The notes under the pieces were generated by a model, which was given only the letters and a program-made list of their open reading frames with translations, ran no database searches and was not told the origin of the DNA. Below, in pieces: positions 43,184 to 52,294 of a stretch of 64,000 nt of DNA. Where the stretch lies: contig NZ_RHOQ01000001.1 in NCBI RefSeq assembly GCF_003946605.1, positions 704,247 through 768,246 of the forward strand, read 5' to 3'. A program made the translations under genes and the position numbers. This stretch comes from Companilactobacillus baiquanensis (GTDB lineage: Bacteria > Bacillota > Bacilli > Lactobacillales > Lactobacillaceae). Position 1 is the first letter of the stretch. The number at the start of each line of letters is the position of its first letter.

Positions 43184-44035
43184 ATGAAATTAATAAAATA
43201 TTTAATCATCAGTTTGTTAGGCCTTGCGATACTCTTTTTTAACACAACAACGATCTTTGCCAAAACCACTTTAAATTCAGTAGAATATGACGTCAGCCAT
43301 GCATCAGCCAAAACACCACTTGTTTTCTCTCATCGTGGAAGTCCGTACAATAATCCAGATCATTCATTTAGCGGATATGATCAAGCTATTAAAGATGGCA
43401 CCCAATTTATTGAACCCGATGTTTGGCTGAGTAAGGACAATATTCTCTATGTTTCTCATGATAACAATCTCAAGAATTCAACCGGAAAAAATATTAACAT
43501 TTCGGATTCGACAGAAAGTCAACTTTCAAAAGTTAAATTAAGAAACGGTGAAAGTCTACATAAGCTAAGTGATCTATTCAACAAATATAAAAAAACAGTT
43601 CATTATATTATAGAAGCAAAAAAGAATACTGGTAGTAATACCGAAACTGAAAAGGCTATTGCTGAAGATTTGGATGACTACAAAATGAACGACAACGTAA
43701 TCATGCAGGGATTTAGTATTACTGGAATTAAAGAATTTCACAGTCAAAGTGCTCAAAGAAACATTCCTACACTCTGGTTAATGAATGCTGATACTCAACA
43801 TCAATATCTAGAAAAGATAAATGACGCTCCTAAATATATCGACTTCGTTTCAGTCAGGCTGGATCAACTTACACCTGAAATTATTAAAGCAGCACATAAG
43901 AATGGCTTTAAAATAAATACATGGACGATGAATAATTATAAAGACAACTTCAGTGCATTAAATATATATAAGGTTGATAGCGTATTTACAAACAATACTA
44001 AAGAAACAATGAATCTAATCAAAAAGTGGAAATAA
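43184..44035 (+). CDS. Secreted glycerophosphodiester phosphodiesterase
   Basis: A 283-residue exported GDPD with signal peptide 1-27. FSHRGSPYNNPDHS holds the first catalytic His, FIEPDVWLSKD the metal-binding Glu-Asp, and LYVSHDNNLKNSTG the second His. It releases glycerol-3-phosphate from glycerophosphodiesters or teichoic acid. It may be co-expressed with the SMR gene 39 bp upstream. Confidence 0.9.
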   Translation: MKLIKYLIISLLGLAILFFNTTTIFAKTTLNSVEYDVSHASAKTPLVFSHRGSPYNNPDHSFSGYDQAIKDGTQFIEPDVWLSKDNILYVSHDNNLKNSTGKNINISDSTESQLSKVKLRNGESLHKLSDLFNKYKKTVHYIIEAKKNTGSNTETEKAIAEDLDDYKMNDNVIMQGFSITGIKEFHSQSAQRNIPTLWLMNADTQHQYLEKINDAPKYIDFVSVRLDQLTPEIIKAAHKNGFKINTWTMNNYKDNFSALNIYKVDSVFTNNTKETMNLIKKWK

Positions 44036-44047
44036 TATGGCCAGAGA

Positions 44048-44200
44048 GTGGGACAAAACATGTTCAGCTTTCGAGCATTAAGGCGAAAAGATCTAGTAAT
44101 CTGATTTTAGATTACTGGATCTTTTCGTTTTAAGCGGAAAAAGCTATGTTTTGTTCCACGTTTATGCTGCATATTTCGAGACAAAATAGTTTTGTCCCAA
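44048..44200. repeat. Structured intergenic repeat, copy D
   Basis: About 153 bp, nearly identical to 57197-57348. It has outer arms GTGGGACAAAACAT / ATGTTTTGTTCCAC, an inner hairpin CGAAAAGATC.. / ..GATCTTTTCG topped by AGTAATCT / AGATTACT, and a second hairpin GACAAAA / TTTTGTC. The inner stem differs from the other copy by compensating changes. It begins 13 bp after the GDPD stop. Confidence 0.85.
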
Positions 44201-44212
44201 ACGCGTTTCAAT

Positions 44213-44256
44213 AAATAAAAATCGTAATCCAAGTGGATTACGATTTTTATTTGTCT
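44213..44256. terminator. Bidirectional terminator
   Basis: AAATAAAAATCGTAATCC / GGATTACGATTTTTATTT with AAGT loop; serves the convergent GDPD side and the purine permease. Confidence 0.85.
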
Positions 44257-44285
44257 TAAACTGTTTTACAAATTCATATTGCACT

Positions 44286-45623
44286 TTAACTAGGAAGAAT
44301 ATTAATGATATAAATTAGACCAATGAAAACGAAGAATAAGATATACATAATTGGGTTAATTTCTTTTCTTCTACCTGCTGCAATCATTGTAAGTGGATAA
44401 GCTAAAAATCCAAATGCAATACCGTAAGAGATGTTATAAGTTAATGGCATACCAACAATCGTTAAGAAAGCTGGCATAGCTATTTCAAATTTTTCCCAAT
44501 GTATTTGTTTCATAGATTGTGCCATAAGAATACCAACAATAATTAAGACTGGTGCCGTTACGTTAGTAGTAACAACCGTAAGTAAAGGTGAGAAAAACAT
44601 TGCTAGAGCAAACATAACACCAACTACAAGTGAAGTAAGACCAGTTCTACCACCAATTGCGATACCAGCACTAGATTCAACATATGCTGCTGTTGGTGTT
44701 GTACCCATTACGGCACCACCCAACATAGAAATAGAATCTGCCATCAATGCCTGACCGATCCTAGGCATTTTGTTATCCTTCATAAATCCTGCTTGTTCTG
44801 CTAAACCTATCAAAGTACCAGCAGTATCAAAGAATGCAACTAATAAGAAGATAAGAACTACTGCCCACAACTGTGGCTGACTAATATCACCTAAATGGGC
44901 AATACCAACACCAAAAGTAGGTTTCAAACTTGGAATAGTTGAAATAATATGAGTTGGTAATTTAATCAACCCAGTAATAAGTCCTAAAATAGTAGTCAAA
45001 ACCATTCCAATGAAAATAGATCCTGGTACTTTTCTAGCCATTAAAATACCTGTAACAATCAAACCGAATATTGTTAACCATGTTGTTGGAACTGTAAATG
45101 ATCCCATTGCTACAAGTGTTGATTTACTAGCTACGATCAAACCTCCACCTTTTAAACCAACAAAAGCAATAAAAATACCAATACCAGCTGCAATTGATAG
45201 TTTTAAATCGTGAGGTATTGAGTTAATAACGATCTCACGTAATTTAACAACTGACAATAATAAGAAAAGAATACTAGAAATAAAAACTCCCGCCATTGCT
45301 GTTTGCCAAGGAATACCCATTGCTAAAACAACTGAATAAGTAAAAAATGCATTATCCCCAAGGCCAGGTGCGATTGCAATTGGATAATTAGCTAAAATTG
45401 CCATAAGAAGTGAACCTAAAATTGCTGAAAGCGCTGTTGCAGTGAAGACAGCACCCTTATCCATCCCCGCATCACCCAAAACTTGTGGATTAACAAATAA
45501 AATATAAGCCATTGAAACAAATGTCGTTAGACCAGCCAAAACTTCACGTCTAACGGTAGTCTTTGCTTCTTTCAAATGAAATAAACGTTCAATAAAGCTT
45601 AAATTGCTTACTGTCGATTCCAA
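44286..45623 (-). CDS. NCS2/AzgA-like purine permease
   Basis: A 445-residue, about 12-helix AzgA-type transporter for adenine, hypoxanthine or guanine. VRREVLAGLTTFVSMAYILF, NPQVLGDAGM, PGLGDNAFFTY and FFDTAGTLIGLAEQAG are family signatures. It is divergent from an adenine-deaminase-type gene, fitting uptake and deamination of adenine. Confidence 0.92.
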   Translation of the reverse strand: MESTVSNLSFIERLFHLKEAKTTVRREVLAGLTTFVSMAYILFVNPQVLGDAGMDKGAVFTATALSAILGSLLMAILANYPIAIAPGLGDNAFFTYSVVLAMGIPWQTAMAGVFISSILFLLLSVVKLREIVINSIPHDLKLSIAAGIGIFIAFVGLKGGGLIVASKSTLVAMGSFTVPTTWLTIFGLIVTGILMARKVPGSIFIGMVLTTILGLITGLIKLPTHIISTIPSLKPTFGVGIAHLGDISQPQLWAVVLIFLLVAFFDTAGTLIGLAEQAGFMKDNKMPRIGQALMADSISMLGGAVMGTTPTAAYVESSAGIAIGGRTGLTSLVVGVMFALAMFFSPLLTVVTTNVTAPVLIIVGILMAQSMKQIHWEKFEIAMPAFLTIVGMPLTYNISYGIAFGFLAYPLTMIAAGRRKEINPIMYILFFVFIGLIYIINILPS

Positions 45624-45720
45624 TGTATTAATCTCCTTTTAAATTACTATACTCGAAGTATCGCAAATAAAATATAAAAGGTCAAGTAAAATACGATTAA
45701 TTTGAGATATATATTATTCT

Positions 45721-45734
45721 ATTGTTCGTGTTTT
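45721..45734. promoter_or_regulatory. PurBox-like element between permease and deaminase
   Basis: The minus strand reads AAAACACGAACAAT, with the CGAAC core of the Firmicutes PurBox but mismatches at two of 13 positions. Only one copy is seen. It lies 98 bp from the permease start and 86 bp from the deaminase start. Confidence 0.35.
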
Positions 45735-45819
45735 ATAATAATTTAATTAGTTAAATTCATTGATTAAAGTCTAATTTCATATTATTCTTAACATTAAATA
45801 ATTTAAAAGGAGTCTTCCC

Positions 45820-46845
45820 TTGACCATAAAAGAAGTTACATCTAATTTTGTTTTTGGACTACCTAAAGCAGAACTACACGTTCATCTAGAAGGTACACTT
45901 GAACCAGAATTAAAGCTTTCACTAGCACAAAAGAATCAAATTAATATCGGTTTTGAAACAATTCAAGATATTCGTAAAACGTATAACTATAATTCTCTGT
46001 CATCATTCTTAGATGTTTACTATTCTGGGATGTCAGTCTTACAAACTGAAGGAGATTTTTACCGTCTTGCTATGGAATACTTTAAGAAGGCTAAAGAGAA
46101 TAATGTCAGACACGTTGAAGCCTTTTTTGATCCTCAAGCACATTTAACTCGGGGAATTAACTTTGATACATTTATCAATGGATATTATCGAGCATGTCAA
46201 GATGCGAAAGCATTAAACGTTGATGCGCATTTAATTATGTGTTTTTTAAGAGATATGCCCGCTCAATCAGCTAATGAAGTTTTATTGATGGCCCAACATC
46301 ATCGTGAAAAAATACTTGGTGTTGGCTTAGATTCGGATGAACACCACAATCCCCCTTTAAAATTTGCATATCCATTTAGTAACGCAATTGCTCAAGGTTA
46401 TCACACTACCATGCACGCAGATGTTGATCAAGTCGATTCTATTGAACATATCAAACAAGCTCTGGAAATCATTAATGTCGAGCGAATAGATCATGGAACT
46501 AATATCGTTGAAAATGATGATTTGGTAGATTTAGTTAAGAAAACACAATTAGGATTAACTGCTTGTCCATTATCTAATAAGTTCATTTCTGATGACTATA
46601 AAGGAAAAGAAATCTTAGAATTGTTAGATCAAGATATAAAAATTTCAATAAACTCAGATGATCCAGCCTACTTCGGCGGTTATATTAGTGATAATTATTT
46701 GGCATTGGCTAAAAATTATGAATTAACAGTTGAAGATGTCATTGAATTTGCTAAAAACTCCTTTAAAACCTCATGGATAAGTCCGGTTCAAAAGAATATC
46801 TATTTAAATGAAATTGATGACTATCTTGAAAATTATCAAGCATAA
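45820..46845 (+). CDS. Adenosine deaminase family protein, probably adenine deaminase
   Basis: A 341-residue amidohydrolase with the zinc motif AELHVHLEGTLE, HADVDQVDSIEHI, RIDHGTNI and SINSDDPAYFGGY. The SDDPAYFGGY ending is characteristic of the adenine-specific ADE branch rather than classical adenosine deaminase. It would convert adenine to hypoxanthine. The start is TTG 45820 with AAAGGAG 7-8 nt upstream. The divergent purine permease supports a base-salvage role. Confidence 0.88.
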   Translation: MTIKEVTSNFVFGLPKAELHVHLEGTLEPELKLSLAQKNQINIGFETIQDIRKTYNYNSLSSFLDVYYSGMSVLQTEGDFYRLAMEYFKKAKENNVRHVEAFFDPQAHLTRGINFDTFINGYYRACQDAKALNVDAHLIMCFLRDMPAQSANEVLLMAQHHREKILGVGLDSDEHHNPPLKFAYPFSNAIAQGYHTTMHADVDQVDSIEHIKQALEIINVERIDHGTNIVENDDLVDLVKKTQLGLTACPLSNKFISDDYKGKEILELLDQDIKISINSDDPAYFGGYISDNYLALAKNYELTVEDVIEFAKNSFKTSWISPVQKNIYLNEIDDYLENYQA

Positions 46846-46847
46846 AA

Positions 46848-46889
46848 AATAGTTCAGTAATCACAAAACGGATTACTGAACTATTTTTT
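46848..46889. terminator. Bidirectional terminator
   Basis: ATAGTTCAGTAATC / GGATTACTGAACTAT stem with A and T flanks between the deaminase and the TetM-like gene. Confidence 0.85.
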
Positions 46890-48815
46890 TGTGCTCTCTA
46901 AATACGGAAAGTGCGCCATGTTAGGAACATCATCCCAATAAACTGGATATCCAGCACCATGCGCACAAAATACCGAACCTGGAGTGTTTTCTAAATCAGA
47001 AACAGGATCATAATTAAACGATTCCACAATTTTCTTCTCATTATGACAAGGTTGATATCCTGCAATAGAACAATCCAATTGACCTTGACCGTGCGTATAT
47101 GAATTAACTTCTTGAGTGTATCCTCTCATTGCAGCTACTGGAGCACTTCCAGATAGAACCACCTTTTCCGTTCCAATTGGAGGTTCAAATTTTCCGTGCA
47201 TCCGTTGAATATCGCTCATTGCACGCCCCACTTGATCTGAAGGCACAGCTAATCTGAATCTATACCAAGGCTCTAATAATTGACATTTATTTTCTCTTTT
47301 TGCCATCATTAAACCTTGTCTGACAGCTCTCCAAGTAGCTTCCCTAAAATCTCCACCTACGGAATGAACGATACTTGCTTTACCGCCAACTAAGGTTATC
47401 TTCATATCAGTTATGGGTGAACCTGTTAAAACACCTAAATGTTTTTTAGAAGCCAAATTAGTTAATACTTGATGCTGCCAATTACTTTCTAAAACTTCCA
47501 AACTACAATTGCTATCAAAAATTAAACCACTACCCTTTGGACCAGGTTGAAGAAGTAAATGTACTTCAGCATAGTGTCGCAAAGGTTCAAAATGTCCTAC
47601 TCCCTCAATATCACCAGTTATCGTTTCCTTATATAAAATACTTCCGGGACCAAAGCTGATTTTTAAGCCAAATCGATTTAACATCAATTGTTCCAAAACT
47701 TCAAGCTGAACTTCTCCCATTATTTGGACACTAATTTCCTGTAATTGTTCCGACCATGATACGTGCAATTGCGAATCTTCGTCTTCCAACTCTCTAAGAG
47801 CGGTCAAACATTCATGAATATCATTACCCATTGTTTCTAATGAATAATTCAAAACAGGTTGGATCTCAGGTTTTATAGTATCTACTTCAATTCCAAGACC
47901 TTGACCAGGCCTAGTATTTGTCAAACCAGCAATAGCACAAACATCACCTGACATAACTTTTTGAACTAAAGTATATTTATCTCCATTATAAATTCGCAAT
48001 TGATTAGCCTTTTGACCATTTAAGACAATCGCTTTATTATGTAAAACTCCGCCGGTAACTCGAATCCAAGTTAAACGTTCTCCTTTTTCGTCATGTGAAA
48101 TCTTAAAAATACGAGCTCCAAACTCACTTGAATAATCTTTTTCATTCGTCAATTCTTCAAGCCCATTCATAAATTCTTTAATCCCATTTAGTTTTAAGGC
48201 TGAACCAAAGTAACAAGGAAAAACTTTTCTTTGTGAGATGAGGTTTTTTAGGTCAGATTCTTCAACTGTTCCAGAATCCAAGAATTTTTCTAATACGGCA
48301 TCGTCTTGCATGGCAATTTCTTCATATGATTCGTCTGAAATTTTTTCATTAAATTCAACGCAACCTTGAGATAGCTCATTTTTTAACTGTTTCAAAACTT
48401 CCTGCTTATCGACTCCAATTGCATCCATTTTATTAACGAAAATAAACGTTGGTATTTGATAATGTTTTAATAGACGCCAAAGGGTTCTTGTATAACCTTG
48501 AATACCATCAGTTGCTGAAACAACTAAAATTGCATAGTCTAAAACACTTAAAACTTGTTCAGTTTGCGATGCAAAATCGATGTGTCCTGGTGTATCCAGC
48601 AAGGTTAATTCTAAATTTTTAAACTCTAAACTGGCTTGATGTGAAAAAATAGTGATCCCACGCTGCTTTTCTAATTTATCGGTATCTAAAAAAGCATCCC
48701 CATTATCAACTCGACCTAATTGTCGTAAATTACCAGCGCAATAAAGCAAACTTTCTGATAAAGTGGTTTTCCCAGCATCAACATGGGCAACTATACCAGC
48801 CACAATATGTTTCAT
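46881..48815 (-). CDS. TetM-family ribosomal-protection-like GTPase
   Basis: A 644-residue EF-G paralogue of the Tet(M)/Tet(O) type. The start is ATG 48815 (GAGGTA upstream), 10 nt after the antiporter stop. AHVDAGKTT (P-loop), DTPGHIDF and NKMDA are the GTPase motifs. SYTHGQGQLDCSI, CHNEKK and ENTPGSVFCAHGAG are C-terminal features of the Tet group. It may dislodge tetracycline or another ligand from ribosomes. It looks like a resident lactobacillar homologue rather than an acquired tetM; base composition matches its neighbours. Confidence 0.78.
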   Translation of the reverse strand: MKHIVAGIVAHVDAGKTTLSESLLYCAGNLRQLGRVDNGDAFLDTDKLEKQRGITIFSHQASLEFKNLELTLLDTPGHIDFASQTEQVLSVLDYAILVVSATDGIQGYTRTLWRLLKHYQIPTFIFVNKMDAIGVDKQEVLKQLKNELSQGCVEFNEKISDESYEEIAMQDDAVLEKFLDSGTVEESDLKNLISQRKVFPCYFGSALKLNGIKEFMNGLEELTNEKDYSSEFGARIFKISHDEKGERLTWIRVTGGVLHNKAIVLNGQKANQLRIYNGDKYTLVQKVMSGDVCAIAGLTNTRPGQGLGIEVDTIKPEIQPVLNYSLETMGNDIHECLTALRELEDEDSQLHVSWSEQLQEISVQIMGEVQLEVLEQLMLNRFGLKISFGPGSILYKETITGDIEGVGHFEPLRHYAEVHLLLQPGPKGSGLIFDSNCSLEVLESNWQHQVLTNLASKKHLGVLTGSPITDMKITLVGGKASIVHSVGGDFREATWRAVRQGLMMAKRENKCQLLEPWYRFRLAVPSDQVGRAMSDIQRMHGKFEPPIGTEKVVLSGSAPVAAMRGYTQEVNSYTHGQGQLDCSIAGYQPCHNEKKIVESFNYDPVSDLENTPGSVFCAHGAGYPVYWDDVPNMAHFPYLESTKK

Positions 48816-48825
48816 TTTAATACCT

Positions 48826-50406
48826 CTATTCCTCATATGAATCTAAAACTAATGACTCTGATATTAATAATTCACTATAAACATCATAAATATATTTAGC
48901 TTTATCTAAAGCTGTTCCATCGACTAATTCATACAAATACTTACGTTCTTCTTCAAAAGCATTCATTAAAATCTGTCGTTCCTCAACTGCTTGAAAACCA
49001 GTAAAGACATAGCGCTTACTATTTACGCCTAACCATTGTGACAAAAATTGTCTCAAAGTAGTATTTCTATTCTGATCCAATAAATCAAAAGTAACACTCT
49101 CTTTAACTGCTGGGGAAATTTGTAAACCGGCAACATATTCAATGCCGACATTGACCATTTTTTCTCTTATTAACTTCTTATTCATTCGCAGGTCGTCTTC
49201 ATTTTGAACCGGATCCAAGATAAATTTAAAAAGGATCGTTGGCGTCAGCATACTAAAGACGATCACAACTGTTTCTGTTAATAAAATCAAATTAAATAAA
49301 TGAGTTGAAATACCTTGTCCAACTAGTGAGAACACCAAAGCTAAGGTGACCGCTCCATGTACGCCACCTAGTGAAAAACTAATTGCTTCCATTTTGTCAT
49401 ATCTAGTTATAAATCTAGCGTACAAATAGCGTACCATTAATGAGACTAGATAGATGGTAAGTCCGATCCATAACCATTCGAGCGTACTAGTTAATTCAGG
49501 TTTCTCCTCGATCACGATACGCATTAGAGATAATCCTAAAATAACAAACACAAAGCCATTCATTGTATCTCCAAAAAAAACGACTATTTGATTGAAGAAG
49601 CTTAGGTAGCGCGGACTAGAAAAACGACTTCGACTCATTTCACCATTAAATATCAACCCAGCACTGACAACCGCAATTATCCCAGAAAGTCTCAATTCTT
49701 CAGCCGCAAAATAAATCAAAATTGGAGTTGCAAAGTAAATGATCACATGTGAATAAGTCACATTGAATCGTGTTCTAATAATCATCTGACGACAAATCAT
49801 AATTATAAACGCTACTATTATCCCAATAAGAGCGCCACCAATTGCCGTTAAAATGAAAACTCCGAAGTTTCTCGCATAAGATAAATGACCGGTTTTGAAC
49901 CAAATCACCCCAGCCTGCAAAAGAATAATGCCTGAAGCATCATTAAATAAAGATTCCATCTTTAAAACAATTTCACTTCTTCTAGGCATCTTACGTCCTT
50001 CACTAACAGAATCCATCGCTGTGGCATCTGTTGGTGTGCTTATGGCAATTAAGATCAATGCAAAAGGCAATGTCAGACTAAACAATTGGCTAATTGCAAA
50101 CAGTCCTGCAATAGCAGATATCAATGCTAAGACAACTGCCGTTCCAATGATTGACTTTATTTTTCTTCTCACCAGAATACTTCTAGTTTTTTGTCCCTCT
50201 AAAAATAGTAATGGAGCAATTATAAAAGCCATGAAAAATTCAAAATCAAATTTCAAAATATATCCATTTATTAAAGGAATAGCCGCAAAAACTATTCCAA
50301 CAAGCAGACTAATATAAGTTTTAGAAATTGAACTAACAAATTTTGCTAGAAAATTACTCAGTGCTACCGCAATCAAAATCACGATAGTGGATATATACAT
50401 TTCCAT
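48826..50406 (-). CDS. CPA1-type Na+/H+ antiporter
   Basis: A 526-residue NhaP/NhaK-type antiporter with about 12 helices (to residue 400) and a 125-residue cytosolic tail. APLLFLEGQKTRS, STPTDATAMDSVSEGR, SLFNDASGIIL (Asn-Asp ion site) and GGVHGAVTLALVF are family motifs. It exchanges Na+ or K+ for protons. It is probably cotranscribed with the TetM-like gene 10 nt downstream. GGGGGAAAG precedes the ATG. Confidence 0.9.
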   Translation of the reverse strand: MEMYISTIVILIAVALSNFLAKFVSSISKTYISLLVGIVFAAIPLINGYILKFDFEFFMAFIIAPLLFLEGQKTRSILVRRKIKSIIGTAVVLALISAIAGLFAISQLFSLTLPFALILIAISTPTDATAMDSVSEGRKMPRRSEIVLKMESLFNDASGIILLQAGVIWFKTGHLSYARNFGVFILTAIGGALIGIIVAFIIMICRQMIIRTRFNVTYSHVIIYFATPILIYFAAEELRLSGIIAVVSAGLIFNGEMSRSRFSSPRYLSFFNQIVVFFGDTMNGFVFVILGLSLMRIVIEEKPELTSTLEWLWIGLTIYLVSLMVRYLYARFITRYDKMEAISFSLGGVHGAVTLALVFSLVGQGISTHLFNLILLTETVVIVFSMLTPTILFKFILDPVQNEDDLRMNKKLIREKMVNVGIEYVAGLQISPAVKESVTFDLLDQNRNTTLRQFLSQWLGVNSKRYVFTGFQAVEERQILMNAFEEERKYLYELVDGTALDKAKYIYDVYSELLISESLVLDSYEE

Positions 50407-50491
50407 AACTATCTTTCCCCCAAAAACTAAAGAAGGGTGTTTGACGTAAGTCTCACCCCCATTTTGTATTACTATTTTTATTTATTGAAAC

Positions 50492-50602
50492 GCGTGACAT
50501 AAGGCAGAGACCTCCGCTTATCTACGAACATCGAACAATTGAAAGTACACAATTATTCGATGTTCTAGGATATGCTCGGTCTCTAAACGCCTTATGTCAC
50601 GC
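50492..50602. repeat. Long-hairpin intergenic repeat, copy C
   Basis: A 111-bp inverted structure: outer stem GCGTGACATAAGGC / GCCTTATGTCACGC (perfect 14 bp), then AGAGACC / GGTCTCT, then an inner stem GAACATCGAACAATTG / CAATTATTCGATGTTC with two mismatches. It is related to the copies at 17289 and 9316. It lies upstream of the antiporter gene and downstream of mtlD. Confidence 0.85.
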
Positions 50603-50663
50603 TCTGTCTATCAATCATTTTTGAGATTATATTAACTATTTAATTTTGTCAATTGATAAGTAA

Positions 50664-50692
50664 AAAGCCACCTAAAAAGGTGACTTTTTAAA
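50664..50692 (-). terminator. Terminator of the mtl operon
   Basis: Minus-strand hairpin AAAGTCACC-TTTT-AGGTGGCTTTTT with T tract just after the mtlD stop. Confidence 0.7.
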
Positions 50693-50693
50693 C

Positions 50694-51845
50694 TTATTTA
50701 TTAATTTTTGCTTCATATGATGCAAGAATTTCATTAACTAGATCTTCATCTTTAAGACCAGTTACTTTCTTAATTACATCGATAGCTTTATCTTCTTTAA
50801 GCATTTTTTGTAATTCAACACTTTCTGAATCTTTTTCTTCATCAAATGTCAAAATCATACCTACTGTATCTAGTAAAACACTGTAATCTAATGAACGTTC
50901 TTTTAGTTCACGGATTGGACGAATAAATCTTTCATCAAAGCCTAATTTACGAATTGGTGTACGACCAACTCTTAAAATATCATCAGAAATATATTTATTT
51001 TCAAAACGGCTAAGAATCTTATCTTGATATGCTTTATGTTCTGCAGGATCAAAGTTCCACTTGTGGATCAATAAGTCACCAGTTTCTTTAAGGGCACCTT
51101 TAACTTGTTTAAGGACCTTCTCATCAGCAATAGCATCACCAATTGTCTTATAACCAAGGTATTCACCAGTATATGCAACTGTAGCATGCCCTGTATTAAC
51201 AGAGAACAATTTACGTTCGATATATGGTTCTAGATCTTTAACATAAACAACTGTATCAAGTTTAATTGCTGGATTCTTCATTTGTGATTCATCAACGACC
51301 CATTCCTTGAATGGTTCAACAGAAACTGCCAATGGATCCTCATGATGTTGAATAGGAACGATACGATCAACAGCAGCATTAGGGAAGCCAATATATTCGT
51401 CAGCAAACTTCTTATCGTCATCTGACAAATGTTTGTATACTTCACCCTTTAGAAATTGGCTACCACCGATCATGTTTTCACATGCGATAACGTCCAAAGT
51501 CTTTTCATTACCATTAGCTTTACGTGCACTAATACCGTCAGCAATCAAACCGGCAATAAATGGCAAAATCTTAGGGCCAATGGCTGTTGTAACCATGTCA
51601 GTATTTTCAATAGCAGAAACAACCTTTTCAGGATTATCCTTGTTATTAATACCGTCTACGTTAGAAACATGAATCTTCTTTTTGCCTTCAGCGGCTAATT
51701 CAATATCATATTCTTTTCTATCATTTAAGGCATCAATGATTGTTGAATTAACATCAACAAAGTGAATGTCAAATCCATTAGATGCTAAAGTTTCACCAAT
51801 GAAACCTCTACCAATATTACCTGCTCCAAAATGTACTGCGTTCAT
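50694..51845 (-). CDS. mtlD: Mannitol-1-phosphate 5-dehydrogenase
   Basis: A 383-residue NAD-dependent enzyme converting mannitol-1-phosphate to fructose-6-phosphate. [19 protein letters not shown] is the NAD-binding loop; [15 protein letters not shown] contains the catalytic Lys-type region and [13 protein letters not shown] is conserved. The start is ATG 51845, one base after the mtlF stop, with AAAGGAAG upstream; a frame to 51854 overlaps mtlF. It is last in mtlA-mtlR-mtlF-mtlD. Confidence 0.95.
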   Translation of the reverse strand: MNAVHFGAGNIGRGFIGETLASNGFDIHFVDVNSTIIDALNDRKEYDIELAAEGKKKIHVSNVDGINNKDNPEKVVSAIENTDMVTTAIGPKILPFIAGLIADGISARKANGNEKTLDVIACENMIGGSQFLKGEVYKHLSDDDKKFADEYIGFPNAAVDRIVPIQHHEDPLAVSVEPFKEWVVDESQMKNPAIKLDTVVYVKDLEPYIERKLFSVNTGHATVAYTGEYLGYKTIGDAIADEKVLKQVKGALKETGDLLIHKWNFDPAEHKAYQDKILSRFENKYISDDILRVGRTPIRKLGFDERFIRPIRELKERSLDYSVLLDTVGMILTFDEEKDSESVELQKMLKEDKAIDVIKKVTGLKDEDLVNEILASYEAKINK

Positions 51846-51846
51846 C

Positions 51847-52290
51847 CTAATCAACTTCCTTTAATAGATTAATTACTTCTTCTGGTGATTGAGCATCTGC
51901 TAATTTTTCGACATTAGCAATATCACTACAAAATAGTGCGATTGATGACAACAATTGTAAATGCTCACCATTTAATCCTGCAATACCAAATACTACTGTA
52001 ACTAGCTTTTCGTCAGCTGGATCTTCACTAAAGTCAACACCCATTGGATATTGAACGATTGAAATTCCAGTTTTCTTAATAAACTGCTTACCATTTTCGG
52101 TACCATGTGGAATAGCAATAAAGTTACCCATATAAACTGATACATCTTTATTACGGTCGATCATTGAATCAATATATCCTGGTTCAACATAACCATTATC
52201 AACTAATAATTGTCCAGCTTGTTTAATGGCATCTTCTTTTGTCTTTGCTTCTTGATTTAGTTTGATGAGATTTTCATCTAAAGCCTTCAT
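51847..52290 (-). CDS. mtlF: PTS mannitol-specific EIIA component
   Basis: A 147-residue EIIA domain with the phosphorylatable His in [14 protein letters not shown]. It passes phosphate from HPr to the EIIB domain of MtlA and to the regulator MtlR. It starts 4 nt after mtlR and ends one base before mtlD. Confidence 0.94.
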   Translation of the reverse strand: MKALDENLIKLNQEAKTKEDAIKQAGQLLVDNGYVEPGYIDSMIDRNKDVSVYMGNFIAIPHGTENGKQFIKKTGISIVQYPMGVDFSEDPADEKLVTVVFGIAGLNGEHLQLLSSIALFCSDIANVEKLADAQSPEEVINLLKEVD

Positions 52291-52294
52291 CGTT

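Noticed and set aside
46881..48815. Recently acquired tetM resistance gene
   Set aside because: No mobile elements flank it, it is coupled to a chromosomal antiporter, and its composition resembles its neighbours.
50492..50602. CRISPR or transposon end
   Set aside because: Single hairpin with unique neighbours, no spacer array, no transposase and no clear target duplication.
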